Source of the DNA: Dugong dugon
Taxonomy: Eukaryota; Chordata; Mammalia; Sirenia; Dugongidae
Assembly (NCBI GenBank): GCA_030035585.1
Contig: CM057469.1
Location: 33,758,501-33,822,500, forward strand
Direction of reading: 5' to 3'
Length of the DNA stretch: 64,000 nucleotides
A model generated the notes under the pieces. The model saw nothing but the letters and a program-made list of their open reading frames with translations. It was not told the origin of the DNA and ran no database searches. Below, piece by piece: positions 1 to 11,580 of this stretch; position 1 is the stretch's first letter; every line of letters starts with the position of its first letter. A program made the translations under genes and the position numbers.

Positions 1-953
1 TCTTCAGTGAAGCTTACACACACCTGTCCCTTGTGCCTCAGTAAATGTCACTTACAGTGTGTGTGAAGGTGCTTTGCACACTCGGGTGAGAAACACCAAC
101 GTCTGTAGTAAACACTGGTAGAACAGGGACAAGAAGTCACCAACAGTCATTTTCTTTATTTTCTATTGCTGATTTCATCTTGGATCTTGGGCTTCAAGCT
201 TATCCTGTCCCTTTCTAGTGTGTTCTGCCCAATGCAATGACTGTTCAATTTTCAGTATTATTATCGAAGTCACACTCTAGGTCAAGGCTGAATCATCTTT
301 CAGTAAACACTGTCTTTATGTGTTTTGTTCCCCGTTGGCATTTGAGCACCAGGGAGAATAGCCCCTGCCCCTACCAGCCTCCCTTCTTCTTACAGTGGCC
401 AGCAGCCTTCACCAGGCTGAGTGCAGAGCTTGCAAGCCCAGAGCTTCACAGGCAGCTTGCACCCTTCTGTGACACCAGGTACCAGACCAGAGGTTCTTGG
501 GTTGCTCAGTCTATTAGGGATTTGGCCCTACTCTGCCTCCTGTCACAAAGTCTTTGCAGCTCCTCCCCATAAGTGAGTCCATTTCCCCCCTCCTTGAATT
601 TGGGCTGGCCTGTGACTTGTTTGAATCGAGACAATGCTGCAGCAGTGATAGTATGTGTGAGTTCCAAACCTAGCCCTCTAGACACCTTGGAAATTCTGCT
701 CTAGTCCTGGGATCCCTTCCTGCACCATGTCCGAAAGCCCTGGCTAGCATTCTGGATGAGGAGAGACTATGTGGAGAGAGGCTCGGCTGAGGTCCCAGAC
801 ATGTGAATGAGCTCAGATGAGAACAATGGAATGCAGCCCACTACAGAAGGACGGCCCTGCTGAGCCCGGTGCAAATTGCCAACTCACGAAGAGTGAGAAG
901 AAGAAATTATAGTTTTAAGCTCTTAAATTTGAGGTTGTTTGTTACGTAGCAAA
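1..953. other. Intergenic, no gene recognised
   Basis: No open frame here looks like an exon and no repeat family is recognised with confidence. The last 13 bases (941-953) are the 5' target-site duplication of the SINE that follows. Confidence 0.5.
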
Positions 954-1166
954 GCAGTCCTGGTGGTGCATAGTTAAGAGTTCAGCTGCTAACCGAAAAG
1001 GTCAGAGATTCAAACCCACCAGCCTCTCTGTGAGAGAAAGATGTGGCAGTCTGCTTTCTTAAAGATTACAGCCTTGAAACCCCTATGGGGCAGTTCTACT
1101 TTGTCCTGTAGGGTTGTTAGGAGTTGGAATTGACTCAACAGCAATTTTTTTTCCTTGTTTCAAATG
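954..1166 (+). repeat. AfroSINE (tRNA-derived SINE)
   Basis: The head (cctggtggtgcatagttaag, then ctgctaaccgaaaaggt) and the tail (gggttgttaggagttggaat, gactcaacagcaa) match the afrotherian SINE. It is flanked by near-identical direct repeats, gttacgtagcaaa at 941-953 and gttatgtagcaaa at 1167-1179, which are its target-site duplication. The one mismatch suggests a moderately old insertion. Confidence 0.93.
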
Positions 1167-1264
1167 GTTATGTAGCAAAAGCTAACTGATAAACCTACCC
1201 ATGAAACCAAAAAGATCATTGTATCAATGCAAAAGTGGTCATGAGACAGGCGGAATTAAGGATT

Positions 1265-1480
1265 AAAAAAAAACCCAAACCCTTTGTCAATGAGTCAGTT
1301 CTGACTCATAGCAACCCTATAGGACAGAGTAGAACTGCCCCATAGAGTTTCCAAGGCTGTAATCTAGACAGAAGCAGACTGTCACATCTTTCTCCCTAGG
1401 AGTGGTGGGTGGGTTCAAACTGCCAACGTTTTGGTTAGCAGTCAAGCTCTTAACCATTGCAGAATCAAAGCTCCTTGAAG
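1265..1480 (-). repeat. AfroSINE, reverse orientation
   Basis: Read on the minus strand it has the head near 1475, the box B-like and central segments, and the tail with an A-rich end at 1265-1275. The 8-bp direct repeat taaggatt at 1257-1264 and 1481-1488 is a clean target-site duplication. It sits 100 bases from the previous SINE in the opposite orientation. Confidence 0.92.
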
Positions 1481-1488
1481 TAAGGATT

Positions 1489-2928
1489 GCTGGGTATAAA
1501 AATACCTTGGTTTAGGATTATCTCTGTTATGTATCATTTCCTAAATGGAATTAATTTTGGTTCTGAGCTCTCAGTCTCCAGGATTGGTGAAAACTGTAAA
1601 TCCAGTTGGCTTTTGGAAGGGCTGATCCTCCTTCTTAGGGTTAAACAAGCATCCCAAAGCTATATAGGCTGTCTAGACCTGGGAGGGGGGCACTCGAAAG
1701 TGCAGGTCATCTGCTCTCCAAGGGCATTGTTGCTTTGGTGGGAAAGTGGCACACAAGGCTGAAGAGGATCCCAAGAACCATAGAATTTATTCCACCGGTT
1801 TTGTTAGGGTAATTATCCTGACCCTTAAACCCTGAATTAGGTCTTTTGCTTCTGCTTTTAGCCCACCCTTCATTCCTCCAAAGGACACATAGATTGGGGG
1901 TGACTGAGAGACTCTTTTCTTTCTGAAATGCTATGGGGGAGGGGCTTGCTCTGGATCTGAAGGATCCTTCCACCCTAAACCTGGACAGCACCATTTCAAG
2001 CACCCTCTGATACACCAGAGGGAACATTCCAGAATATCCAGGTAGAAGTCTCACTGCCCTTGATCACCTCAAATCCAGAGGGCTTCATAATCACTCATTC
2101 TGTCCCAGAGTGCTGGGATTAGAGCCCAGCCTAGGTTTGGGAAAGCCCTTGGATTTATTATAAAATGAAGCCAGACCCTTAACCTTGATTATGTTTTGAG
2201 CTCTTACACCGAGGGAGATTGGAGCAAGGGGGACATGACGGCTCCAGGGAACCCTTCTGTAGGGGACTTTGCCTATGAGTCACATGGCTTTGAGCATGAA
2301 CTGTGCGGAGTGGGAAATAACTTGGTTCATCTTCCGTCATGTGGGAGGAAGGACTGCAGGGAGAGCACTGGAGGCAATCTGCTTGCCTGTCCTAACCAAG
2401 TCTTCCGCCCACCTGGGGTTTCATTTTCTATCTGCCCAAATGGTAGACCCTAAAACGTCTGTTCTGTGAGACTTACTTGCAGGTAAATCTATGGCTGTCC
2501 CCCACAACCCTACTGGTTAAGTTGGATCAGGAATTGCTGACTTGAAACCCTGATATTGCATATGGTACATGCTCTTTTTCTCTAGGGAAAGAGTCCATAT
2601 TTCAGTGAAAAACAACTTATTTCCAATGTGACTTCCAGTTCTCACATTTTTGTGATTGTTGTAATTCAGTAATACAAAGTGATAATCAGAACAATAAAAA
2701 GTTTCTCCTCACTTGTATCTTAATGTTATCAACAATAGTATCATATAATTGGACATTTATTATTTTTAATTATAAAAACATTAAGTCAGTTATATACACA
2801 AGTAAAGGCATAGTAGCAACAGTACCATTAATGTGAATTAACACTGATAAATAAGGTTCTTTGCTACTAGAGGTAGAAGTTCATCTATAGCAGAGGAAGA
2901 TATAATTTAAAAAATTCATTCATTATGT
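1489..2928. other. Intergenic, nothing recognised
   Basis: Non-repetitive to my eye and AT-rich toward the right. Short open frames lack splice context and resemble no known protein. Confidence 0.45.
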
Positions 2929-3538
2929 TGTTGTTGTTAGGTGCTGTTGAGTTGGTTCCAACTCATACCAACCCTACATACAACCGAACAAAACACTACC
3001 CAGTCCTATGCCATCCTCACAATCGTTGTTATGCTTGAGCCCATTGTTGCAGCCACTGTGTCAATCCATCTCATTGAGGGTCTTCCTTTTCTTCACTGAC
3101 CCTCCACTTTACCAAGCATGATATCCTTCTCCAGGGACTGATCCTTCCTGATAACATGTCCAAAGTACGTGTGATGTAATCTCAACATCCTTGCTTCCAA
3201 GGAGCATTCTAGTTCTTCCAAGACTGCTTTGTTTGTTCTTTTGGCAGTCCATGGTATATTCAATATTCTTTGCCAACACCACAATTCAAAAGCGTCAATT
3301 TTTCGTTTTTCCTTATTCATCGTCCAGTTTTCTCATGCATACGAGGCGACTGAAAACACCATGGCTTGGGTCAAGCACACCTTAGTCTTCAGGGTGACAT
3401 CTTTGCTTTTCTACACTTTAAAGAGGTCTTTTTCAGCAGATTTGCCCAATGCAATGCATCGTTTGATTTCTTGACTGCTGCTTCCATGGGTGTTGATTGT
3501 AGATCCAAGTAAAATGAAACCCTTGACAACTTCAATCT
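2929..3538 (-). mobile_element. RTE (BovB-like) LINE, 3' segment
   Basis: On the minus strand this reads as the C-terminal part of an RTE-clade reverse transcriptase ORF (fragments such as [30 protein letters not shown] and LRLHHTYFGHVIRKDQSLEKDIMLG). It is followed by the LINE 3' tail and a short (aac)n end at 2929-2940. The frame is broken. The tail is essentially the same as the AfroSINE tail, as expected if this LINE supplied the machinery that moved the SINE. It abuts an oppositely oriented 5' segment at 3538/3539. Confidence 0.88.
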
Positions 3539-4470
3539 GTCAGTTTGTATGTGTCTGTCAGTTTGTTGTACTGTGAGGGCTTGCATGTTGCTGTGATGCT
3601 GGAAGCTATGCCACTGGTATTCAAATACCAGCAGGGTCACTCATGGCAGACAGGTTTCAACTGAGCTTCCGGACTAAGACAGGCTAGGAAGAAGGATCTG
3701 GTGGTCTACTTCTCTGAGAAGAATTAGCCAGTGAAAACCTTATGAATAGCAGCAGAACATTGTCTGATATAGTGCCAGAAGATGAGCCCCTCAGGTTGGA
3801 AGGCACTCAAAATATGACTGGGGAAGAGCTGCCTCCTCAAAGTAGAGTTGACCTTAATGATGTGGATGGAGTCAAGCTTTTGGGACCTTTGTTTGCTGTT
3901 GTGGCACAACTCAAAATAAGAAGAAACAGCTGCAAACATCCATTAATAATTGGAACATGGGATGCATGAAGCATGAATCTAGGAAAATTGGAAATTGTCA
4001 AAAAATGAAACAGAATGCATAAACATTGATGTTTTAGGTATCAGTGAGCTGAAATGGACTGGTATTGGCCGTTTTGAATCAGCAATCATATGGTCTACTA
4101 CGCCAGGAATGACAACTTGAAGACAAATGACATTGCATTCATCATCAAAAAGAACATTTCAAGTTCTATCTTGAAGGACAACACTGTCAGGGATAGGTTA
4201 ATATTCATATACCTGCAAGGAAGACCAGTTAATACGACTATTATTCAAACTGCTAAGGCCAAAGATGAAGAAATTGAAGATTTTTACCAACTTATGCAGT
4301 CTGAAATTGATTGAACATGCAGCTAGGATGCATTGATAATTACTGGTGATTGGAATGCAAAAGATGGAAACAGAGAAGAAGGACTGGTAGTTAGAAAATA
4401 TGGCCTTGGTGATAAAAATGATGCCTTTCACTATAGAGATTTTTATATTCTTCATGTACAACACATTCGA
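3539..4470 (+). mobile_element. RTE (BovB-like) LINE, 5' UTR and endonuclease segment
   Basis: On the plus strand this holds the RTE 5' leader and the start of the ORF, through the apurinic-endonuclease-like domain (IIGTWDA near 3948, FIIKKNISSSILKDN near 4141, GRPVNTTIIQ near 4222, ITGDWNAKDGN near 4340). Several stop codons and frame breaks make it inactive. It is joined head-to-head to the 3' segment on the left. About half of the ORF, including most of the reverse transcriptase, is absent between the two pieces. Confidence 0.86.
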
Positions 4471-4947
4471 CTGATTAAAATAATTAAATTATTTTAAAAA
4501 TATCTCATTTGCTTTATTTCCTACCATCTATAGTTGCATATTTAGTTATGTGACATAGATCTTAGCATAATTGCAGTCTTTTTTGTGGTAACAGTTTATC
4601 TTCAGTATTTATCTCTTCATGCTTCTCATCCTTTGCCACTTTCCATTTCCACTTTCTGACACACTATTTGCAGTTTCTCGTAAATGATGTATTTTCCCAC
4701 TTGGGAGGGCAGCATTAGGCAGCAACACACTCTATGCTAGTGTGGATGAATGGCTCAGGAAGACAACTATTTGTCTCTTTTGAGCTAATGGCTTTCATGC
4801 AGTCTCATAGCAATCTTTATGACCCAATGTTCAAAGGGGATTTATTAGCTTGGGTTTCTATGAAAAGATAATTTATAAAATCACTGACTGACAGTCATAG
4901 CTGTGAGGATCTAAAGTAAGATAATAATCACTTATTTTGGATAGGAT
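4471..4947. other. Intergenic, AT-rich, nothing recognised
   Basis: No coding or repeat signature that I can name. Confidence 0.4.
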
Positions 4948-6063
4948 TTTTTTTTTCTTTTCTTTTTTATTTTATTGTGCTTTAGGTGAAAGTTTATAGC
5001 GCAAATTAGTTTTCTCGTTCAAAAATTTATACACAAATTGTTTTGTGACATTGGTTGCATGCCCTGCAATGTGTCAGCACTCTCTCCCTTTGCCTTTACA
5101 CCCTGGGTTCACTGTGTTCATTCATCCAGTTTTCCTGTCCTTCCTGCCTTCTCGTCTTTGCTTTTGTGCAGATGTTGCCCATTTGGTCTCACAGACTTTT
5201 GATTGAACTAAGAAGCACATTCCTCATGTGTGTTATTGTTTGTTTTATAGGCCTGTCTAGTCTTTGGCTGGAAGGTGGACTTTGGAAGTGAATTCAGTTC
5301 TGAATTAGCAGGATTTCCGGGGCCATAGTCTCAGGGGTTCCTCCAGTCTCTGTCAGACCAGTAAGTCTGGTCATTTTTTTGTGAATTTGAGTTTTGTTCT
5401 TACTCTCTCCTGGACCCTTTATTGTGATCCCTGTCAGAGCAGTCAGTGGTGGTAGCTGGGCACCATCTAGTTCTTCTAGGTTGAAGCTGGTGGAGGCTGT
5501 GATTCATATGGTCCGTTAGTCCTTTGGACTAATATTTTCATTGTTTCTTTAGTTTTCTTCATTCTCCTTTGCTCTGGACAGAATGGGACCAATAGATGCA
5601 TTTTAGATGGCCACTTGCAAGCTTTTAAGACCCCAGACACTACTTATCAAAGTAGGATGTAGAATATTTTCTTTATGAGCTATGTTAAACCAATTGACTT
5701 AGATGTCCTCCAAGACCATGGTCCCCAGCCCTCAGCTCCAGTAACTCGGTCCCTCAAGGTATTTGGATGTGTCTAGGCAGCTTCTCTGACTTTGCCTTGG
5801 TCAAGTTGTGCTGACTTCTCCTATATTGGGTGCTGTCTTTTCTTTCACCAAAGTTAACACTTGTCTACTATCTAGTTAGTGATTTCCCCTTCCCACCCTC
5901 CCCTCCCGCATAACATCAAAGATTGTTTTTGCCTGTATGTAAACCTTTGCTTGTGTTTTTATAATGGTGGTCTCATACAATATTTGTCTTTTTGTGATTG
6001 ACTTATTTCACTCAGTAGAGTGCCCTCCAAATTCATCCACGTTGTGAGATGTTTTCTCAGCCG
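4948..6063 (-). mobile_element. L1 LINE, 5'-truncated: end of ORF2 plus long 3' UTR
   Basis: Read on the minus strand from about 6063 it starts in the last codons of L1 ORF2 (a remnant of MNLEG, then LSEISQSQKDKY), ends the ORF, and continues through about 1 kb of 3' UTR to an A-rich tail, seen as the T-rich run at 4948-4976. The first 300 bases of this UTR are homologous to the whole 3' UTR of the longer L1 at 22,736-23,036. The remaining 700 or so bases are missing from that element. Confidence 0.88.
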
Positions 6064-6314
6064 CACCAAGAGATTAGAGCAAAGGTAAGCAAACTCTTTG
6101 GATTGAGGATATCCTCTTTCTTTGAGTTTTGACACTGCTTTTCAGACTTCTCTAGGGTGAGACAGTTTCCTTCAAAATAGTAAAGTCAGGATCCTGGAAA
6201 GGAACAGTACACTTAAGTTGAAATATTTGAGAATCATTTAATAAATGAAGCATTTACAAAGATGTGGGCAGGAAAATCACAATAGAAGAGCAGTTCCCTG
6301 GGGCAAGCAGCAGG

Positions 6315-6404
6315 AAGAGTCCTGGTGGTGCAGTGGTTAAGAGCTCGGCTACTAACCAAAATGTTGGCGATTTGGACAGAATCTACTCAATGACAATGGG
6401 TTTA
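6315..6404 (+). repeat. AfroSINE with internal deletion
   Basis: The SINE head (gtcctggtggtgcagtggtt) runs into the first internal segment and then jumps to the tail (cagaatctactcaatgacaa, tgggttt). About 110 bases of the body are missing. Confidence 0.8.
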
Positions 6405-6663
6405 GCAGCAGCAGAGCCCTTCCTTTATAACCTCTGTGTCTGGAGGGGGGCGGTTCCAGAAGTGAGGTGAGAGGTGGGAGCTGACTGAAGAGGAACAGGA
6501 AGCGCAGGCTAAGGGGACCCTATGGGGATGGGGGAGGCTTGGGAAGCAGTGGGGTGGAATCAATATTATAATCTCTTGCTAATGTACCCCACTGGCTGAA
6601 GCCAAGTGGAAGTTGGGGCAAGGGACCCCTTTGACACAGTCTCTAGGGTATAGAGCAGGGTAG

Positions 6664-6839
6664 AAAAAAAAAAAACAAACCAAACTGGTTGCCGTCAAGT
6701 CAATTCCAAATCATAGTGACACTATAGGACAGAGTAGAGCTGCCCCATAGGGTTTCCAAGGAGTGGCTGGTGGATTTGAACTGCTGACCTTTTGGTTTAG
6801 CAGCTGTGGCTCTTAACCACTGCACCACCAGGGCTCCCA
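6664..6839 (-). repeat. AfroSINE, reverse orientation
   Basis: A-rich end at 6664-6685, tail (gccgtcaagtcaattccaaa) and head (gcaccaccagggctcccag at the right end) in minus orientation. The central segment is shortened relative to the longer SINEs in this window. Confidence 0.9.
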
Positions 6840-7789
6840 GAATGGGAAACCAGGTTGCAAATACACTCTATGGAGAGAGGGAAAAGGAAGAAGAAGAAAC
6901 AGTGCTTTGTGTCTCTTGGCAGTGAGCGTGAGGGGTCACCTTGATGTCTGGAAGGCTGATGGGTAGCCCTTAGTGAAGGTCTTTGGCCATATTGCTGCCA
7001 GGAGTGACATTGGCAAAGATCTCCCATAAGAGGGCAGGAGCCCCATAAGAATACCAGCAGCAGCCCCGCAGTGAGCAGCCCGCTGCTGCTATGAGTTATC
7101 TGGTTATCAATCCTCTTCCTCCAGTCTTCTGGGTCTTTTGCTAAGAGGATCAGCACACCAGTGAGTTAATTCTTCACTGGGAGTAGCTGAAAGTATTTTA
7201 GAGTCTCCCACTTTGGGGACATAAATCAAAGTGTTTTGTCGTGAACTTAGGGATTTAAATCAGCAAATGTAACACATACACACACACACAAACTCTAGTA
7301 TGGGCCATGGACTCCGTTTATTATCAGATCATCTGAAAAACAGAAACAGAACATAGATTTGAAAAGAGAGTGGACAGGAAGACCCAAGAGGCTTGGATTC
7401 ATGAGGACCCCAAGCTTTTCTCTGGGCCCCCACTTCTCACCTTGAGATTGGAGTGGTGTCCCCTGAATTACTGCCATAACAAGCCTATTACATGGTCTCC
7501 AAATAAAAGGCAGGACAACAGAAATGGCTGACTTGTAGGCCAACTGAGGTAAATAACACTTCTGGTTCCTCCTCATACTGGCTATCCCCAACCTTGGAGT
7601 GATTCCTTCGTACCTACAGTGGAACTGTTGTGGAAATTCATCTGTAAGTAACACATTACTGGATGAGCTCGCCGCATGAAATTCATTGCGAAGTTCTCCA
7701 GAGGAAAAGTCAGTCCTCTAGTACTTCCTATTTTTACACCGTAAGCAAGGGTGACATTTCAGCCCGACTGGGCAACTGGGTTTATTATG
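6840..7789. other. Intergenic; short (CA)n at 7275-7289
   Basis: Contains a small CA dinucleotide run. No gene is recognised, and open frames on the minus strand have no homology that I can see. Confidence 0.4.
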
Positions 7790-7966
7790 GAAACTCTGGT
7801 GGCTTACTGGTTAAGAGTTCGTCTGCTAAGCAAAAGGTCAGCACTTCAAATCCACCAGGCACTTCTTGGAAACCCTATGGGGCAGTTCTACTCTGCCCTA
7901 TAGGGTCGCTATGAGTTGGAATCAACTCGACAGCAACAGGTTTGGTTTTTGGTTTGGGGTTTATTA
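7790..7966 (+). repeat. AfroSINE
   Basis: Head (actctggtggcttactggtt, variant box), central gggcagttctactctg and tail gggtcgctatgagttggaat, then cgacagcaacagg and a T/G-rich end. Confidence 0.92.
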
Positions 7967-8194
7967 TACTGTAGCAAATGAGAAGCCTTCAGTGTGTAGG
8001 TAAATGTAAGGACAACAGCCTGGCAAACACAGCCACTCACAGTGGGTTTCTTCTGACATTTTTCACAGGTGTTGGCCCTCGGATGTTTCTTTTCTAGGTG
8101 AACATGTAAAAGTCTGTTTGGAAACACACTGGTAAAGAGCTGAGTCTAAAAGTTGATGTCAATTAGAGGGAACTTGCACAAAAAGTGCTGATTA

Positions 8195-8520
8195 TTAAAT
8201 TTTTTATTTTGTTGTTGTTGAGAATATACACAGCAAAACATACTCCAATTCAACAGTTTCTGCCTGTACAATTCAGTGACATTGATTACATTCTTTGAGC
8301 TGTGCAACCGTTCTTACCCTCCTTTTCTGAGTCATTCTTCTCCCATTACCATAAACTCACTGCCCCCTAAGGTTCCTATCTAATCTTTCAAGTTGCTGTT
8401 GTCAGTTTGATCCTCTATAAATAGGGTCGCTATGAGTTGGAGTCCACTCAACGGCAGAGGGGTTTTACAGATAGTTCTTCAAAGAGCATAAAGTTCAAGA
8501 CAGACGTTTTTTACTAGTTA
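8195..8520. repeat. Old L1-type 3' UTR fragment carrying a 45-bp SINE/LINE tail
   Basis: The segment with acaattcagtgacattgatt, gtgcaacc and the downstream pyrimidine-rich stretch resembles an L1-family 3' UTR, and a diverged relative lies at 48,805-49,020. The continuity of this sequence (ctctata ... agatagttcttc) is broken at 8420-8468 by only the tail of the AfroSINE/RTE family. Orientation is not assigned. Confidence 0.55.
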
Positions 8521-8769
8521 AGCAAAACTTTGTTTACTTTTAAGAAGACTGCAGGGGACATTTAAAAAGCACTGACTTCTGATTGCTAGTTGCTTGTTTG
8601 AGTGCGTCCAGGGCACCCAGGGCTGGTCTAGGTGCCCTTTATGCAGGAGATGTGCTAACTAGATGAGACTGTGCACACACCATCATGGACCTCAAACCAC
8701 TGAACAAGACAGCCCAGGGCTTCTCCCACCCAGCCTCATTCTGCTCCTCCACCTTGGTGTTCAGGCAGA

Positions 8770-9400
8770 GTTCTGACACCTACCTCTGGCCAGACACTGT
8801 TCTGGGTGTGGGAATATTGTAAGGACAAGACCAACCTCATGGAGTGCACTGTAGGTAAACCAATACATAGATAATTTTGTTTCACATGATGACAGTTGTT
8901 ATAAAGACCATGAGGTGGTGGAATGGGACAGAGTGGCAGCGTGGAGCAGGCACTTCTTTGGAGCGACCACAGAAGGCCTCTGAAGGGTGAAATCTGAGCT
9001 GAGATTAAGTGTGAGGAGCCACTGTAGAAAGATCTGGGAAGAAATCATGCTGGGTGGAGAGAACAGCAAGTGTTAAGGCCCTGGGTCATATCGAGTCTAT
9101 GTTTAGGGGGCAGAAATGAGGTTAGTGTGGCTGGAGCATGGAGGACAAGGTGAAGCATGGTTGGAGAGGTTTGAGGAGGGCAGCAGCCAGACTATGTAAT
9201 GACTGGGCATGGATTTTTCTCTCATTGCAATGGACAGCTTTTGGCAAGATTTTCTCAGGGAGTGAATGTGGTGTGATTTACACTGTAAAAAGAACACTCT
9301 GTGCCACGTGCGTAACTGATTGGAAGGGGCAAGGGAAAGGCAGAGCCAGGGTAGGAGACTTGTGGACATCTGGAATAATCATGCATTCAGTAGGCAAACA
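8770..9400 (-). repeat. L2 LINE relic
   Basis: Diverged but colinear with reverse-complement L2: cagacactgttctgggtgt near 8790, then gaaggcctctgaagggtgaa, gaacagcaagtgttaaggccctg, agtgtggctggagcatgg and gtaatgactgggcatggattt. It is old and has no coding potential. Confidence 0.7.
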
Positions 9401-9689
9401 GTTACAGGGTGCTTACTCTGTGTTGGAAAAACCGTCCTGGAGCTCAGGGGAGAAGTTTAGCTGAAGATGATTTGGAAGTTATCAGACGATGGCTGAGTGT
9501 GGATGAGATAGTCCATGGACAGTGGAAGGGGAAGACCACAGTGGTGGAGGCCTGTGAGGTAGGTGGTAGAGACACCATGCCCAAAGGCAGAAGTCTTAGC
9601 CTTCCTGTATGGGGATAGCAGTTCACTTTGCAGTTTTGCTTCCTGTTAGCCTAGATGAGTTACACCTAACCATGTCCCAGACCTTTCAC

Positions 9690-9825
9690 AAATGGTAACT
9701 AGTTAATACTTAAAATACTTAAAAAGTATTTAGCAGACTCTGATCTAAGTGCTTTCATAATTAACTAATTTACTCTTCACAACAGCCCATGAGATAGGGG
9801 GTGTTCTACTGGGGATTGCAGGGAA
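9690..9825 (-). repeat. MIR SINE relic
   Basis: Shows the reverse-complement MIR core: actctgatctaagtgcttt, ttactcttcacaacagccca, tgagataggggg. Heavily diverged. Confidence 0.6.
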
Positions 9826-10084
9826 TATAAAAATACATTAGCCATGTTCCTTGACCTTAACGAGTGTCTGATCCAAGAGCAAAAACAATGCATATTTCTG
9901 AAAGGGCTATGCTCAAATAGTACATACTCCTCCTCTGTCCTGTCTGGGCCCCATAACTTACTTTGTTCTGGGGGTGGAAAATGAGGTAGTAGGTATGAAG
10001 TGCCTGAAAGTGTGACCTGTGCATAGCAATGTCATCAATCATGTTATTGTTGCTGTTATTTTGCTGGTTATATCTTCATGTGTG

Positions 10085-10210
10085 TAAATTTTACCTCTCC
10101 AACTTGATGTTAAGACTCTTGAAGGCGGAAGAGCTTTATATAGCATACGTCTCACAGCACTAGGTTAGAGTCTTATACATAGTAGGTTCTTGGTAATTAT
10201 TGACAAAAGA
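10085..10210 (+). repeat. L2 3'-end relic
   Basis: Pattern of the L2 3' terminus in plus orientation: aacttgatgttaagactctt, acagcactaggttagagtct, acatagtaggttcttggtaa. Confidence 0.5.
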
Positions 10211-11335
10211 TGAGAATTATTGGTTCCATAGAAGTTAATAGATAACTAGCTAATACTTAAATCCATAAATCCACTTAGGCATGGTGTCTTTTGTGGGGTA
10301 GAACTTTGACCTCCTTAGTTGTTTATTCAGAGTATCTCTTTCTTCTTGAGTCAGTTTTAATTACTTGAATTTTGCTAGAGAATTGCTCATGTTACACAGA
10401 TTTTTACACTTAACGGCATGAAGCTGTACATAGTAATCCCTCACAATCTTCTAGTCTCAGCATCAGTAGTCATGCTGCCTTGTCCATTCCTAATACTGTT
10501 TATATGTGCTCAGTAAATATTTGTTGACAGTCTGGTTGATAGATTTAGGTTACAATGGCAGAATAACCCAGTGAGGGCAGTTGGATATTTGCCTTCTGGG
10601 GAGGACAACTGGGATTGACAATTTGGACACCAGGTATCATGAGACAGTATCTCTGCTGGCCTGTGAGACCACCCAAAGAGGGTTTGGGTATAAGAAGCAT
10701 TTCCTGGCAAGTGGTGTCACTAAGGTCAGGAGCAGGTAGGCAAAGGAAGTTGTGCTTTATGAGGAGAGAGTCCTTTCTGGGCATCAGGGTCATGCCTGAC
10801 CACCACTGGAATGATTTTAGGTTCTTCAAGGCCTATATGTCTCTTGAACCTATTAGGGTACCAATTTTAGGCTACCTTGTATGAAAGCCTCACAATTAAT
10901 CATCTTGTGGTTAGACAACAGAGATGGCAATCTCTTAGGAGCGAGGGAGAAGGGGAGGACTTCCAGATTCCTTATTTAAATTCTTTGATTCCTTACTCAA
11001 ATAGCCCAGATGTCTTCTTAAAAAGCATTGCAAGATTTAAGGGAATGGCATGGGAGGGGAAGGAAAGGGTGTAGGTGTGGGGAGGCATTGGTTTCTATCT
11101 TCTTTTAGTGTGATTTTGTTGAAAGGGAGGTGAATAGATATGAAGATCGAAAATAAGTGAGATGACAGATGTTGGGGGTCATCTGGAGCCTCATAATTTT
11201 CTCAGTTTGTACAGTGGATACAGAAGACACTTCATTAAATTTTGAAACAGGAATATTTGGCAAGAATGATAAAAGAGATTAATTCACCTGTCAGACTTAC
11301 TACCCTTGATTAAGAATATAATAAAATAATGCCAA
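10211..11335. other. Intergenic, no gene recognised
   Basis: Mostly unassigned. A short MIR/L2-type end (tgctcagtaaatatttgttg) occurs near 10,508. Open frames on both strands around 10,510-11,074 overlap each other and resemble no known protein. Confidence 0.4.
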
Positions 11336-11352
11336 GTTATTGATCAAACTAA

Positions 11353-11563
11353 GGAGCCCTGGTGGTGCAGTGGTTAAGCAGTTTGAACCCACTAGATGCG
11401 CTGCAGGAGAAAGATGTGACAGTCTGCTTCTGTAGAGATTACAGCCTAGGAAACCATATGGGGCAGTTCTGCTCTGTCCTAGAGGATCACTATGAGTCTG
11501 AATAGACGCGATGGCAATGGATTTGTTTGTTTGTTTGTTTTTTGTTGGGGAGGGTTATTGATC
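11353..11563 (+). repeat. AfroSINE with target-site duplication
   Basis: Head (ggagccctggtggtgcagtg), a small deletion after the A-box-like segment, body and tail, ending in (gttt)n. A perfect 17-bp direct repeat (gttattgatcaaactaa) lies at 11,336-11,352 and 11,564-11,580. The unmutated duplication suggests one of the younger insertions here. Confidence 0.95.
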
Positions 11564-11580
11564 AAACTAAATGCTTTGTT

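Noticed and set aside
954-1166. tRNA gene suggested by the A/B-box-like head of the SINEs
   Set aside because: The tRNA-like part is the SINE promoter, is degraded, and cannot form a full cloverleaf.
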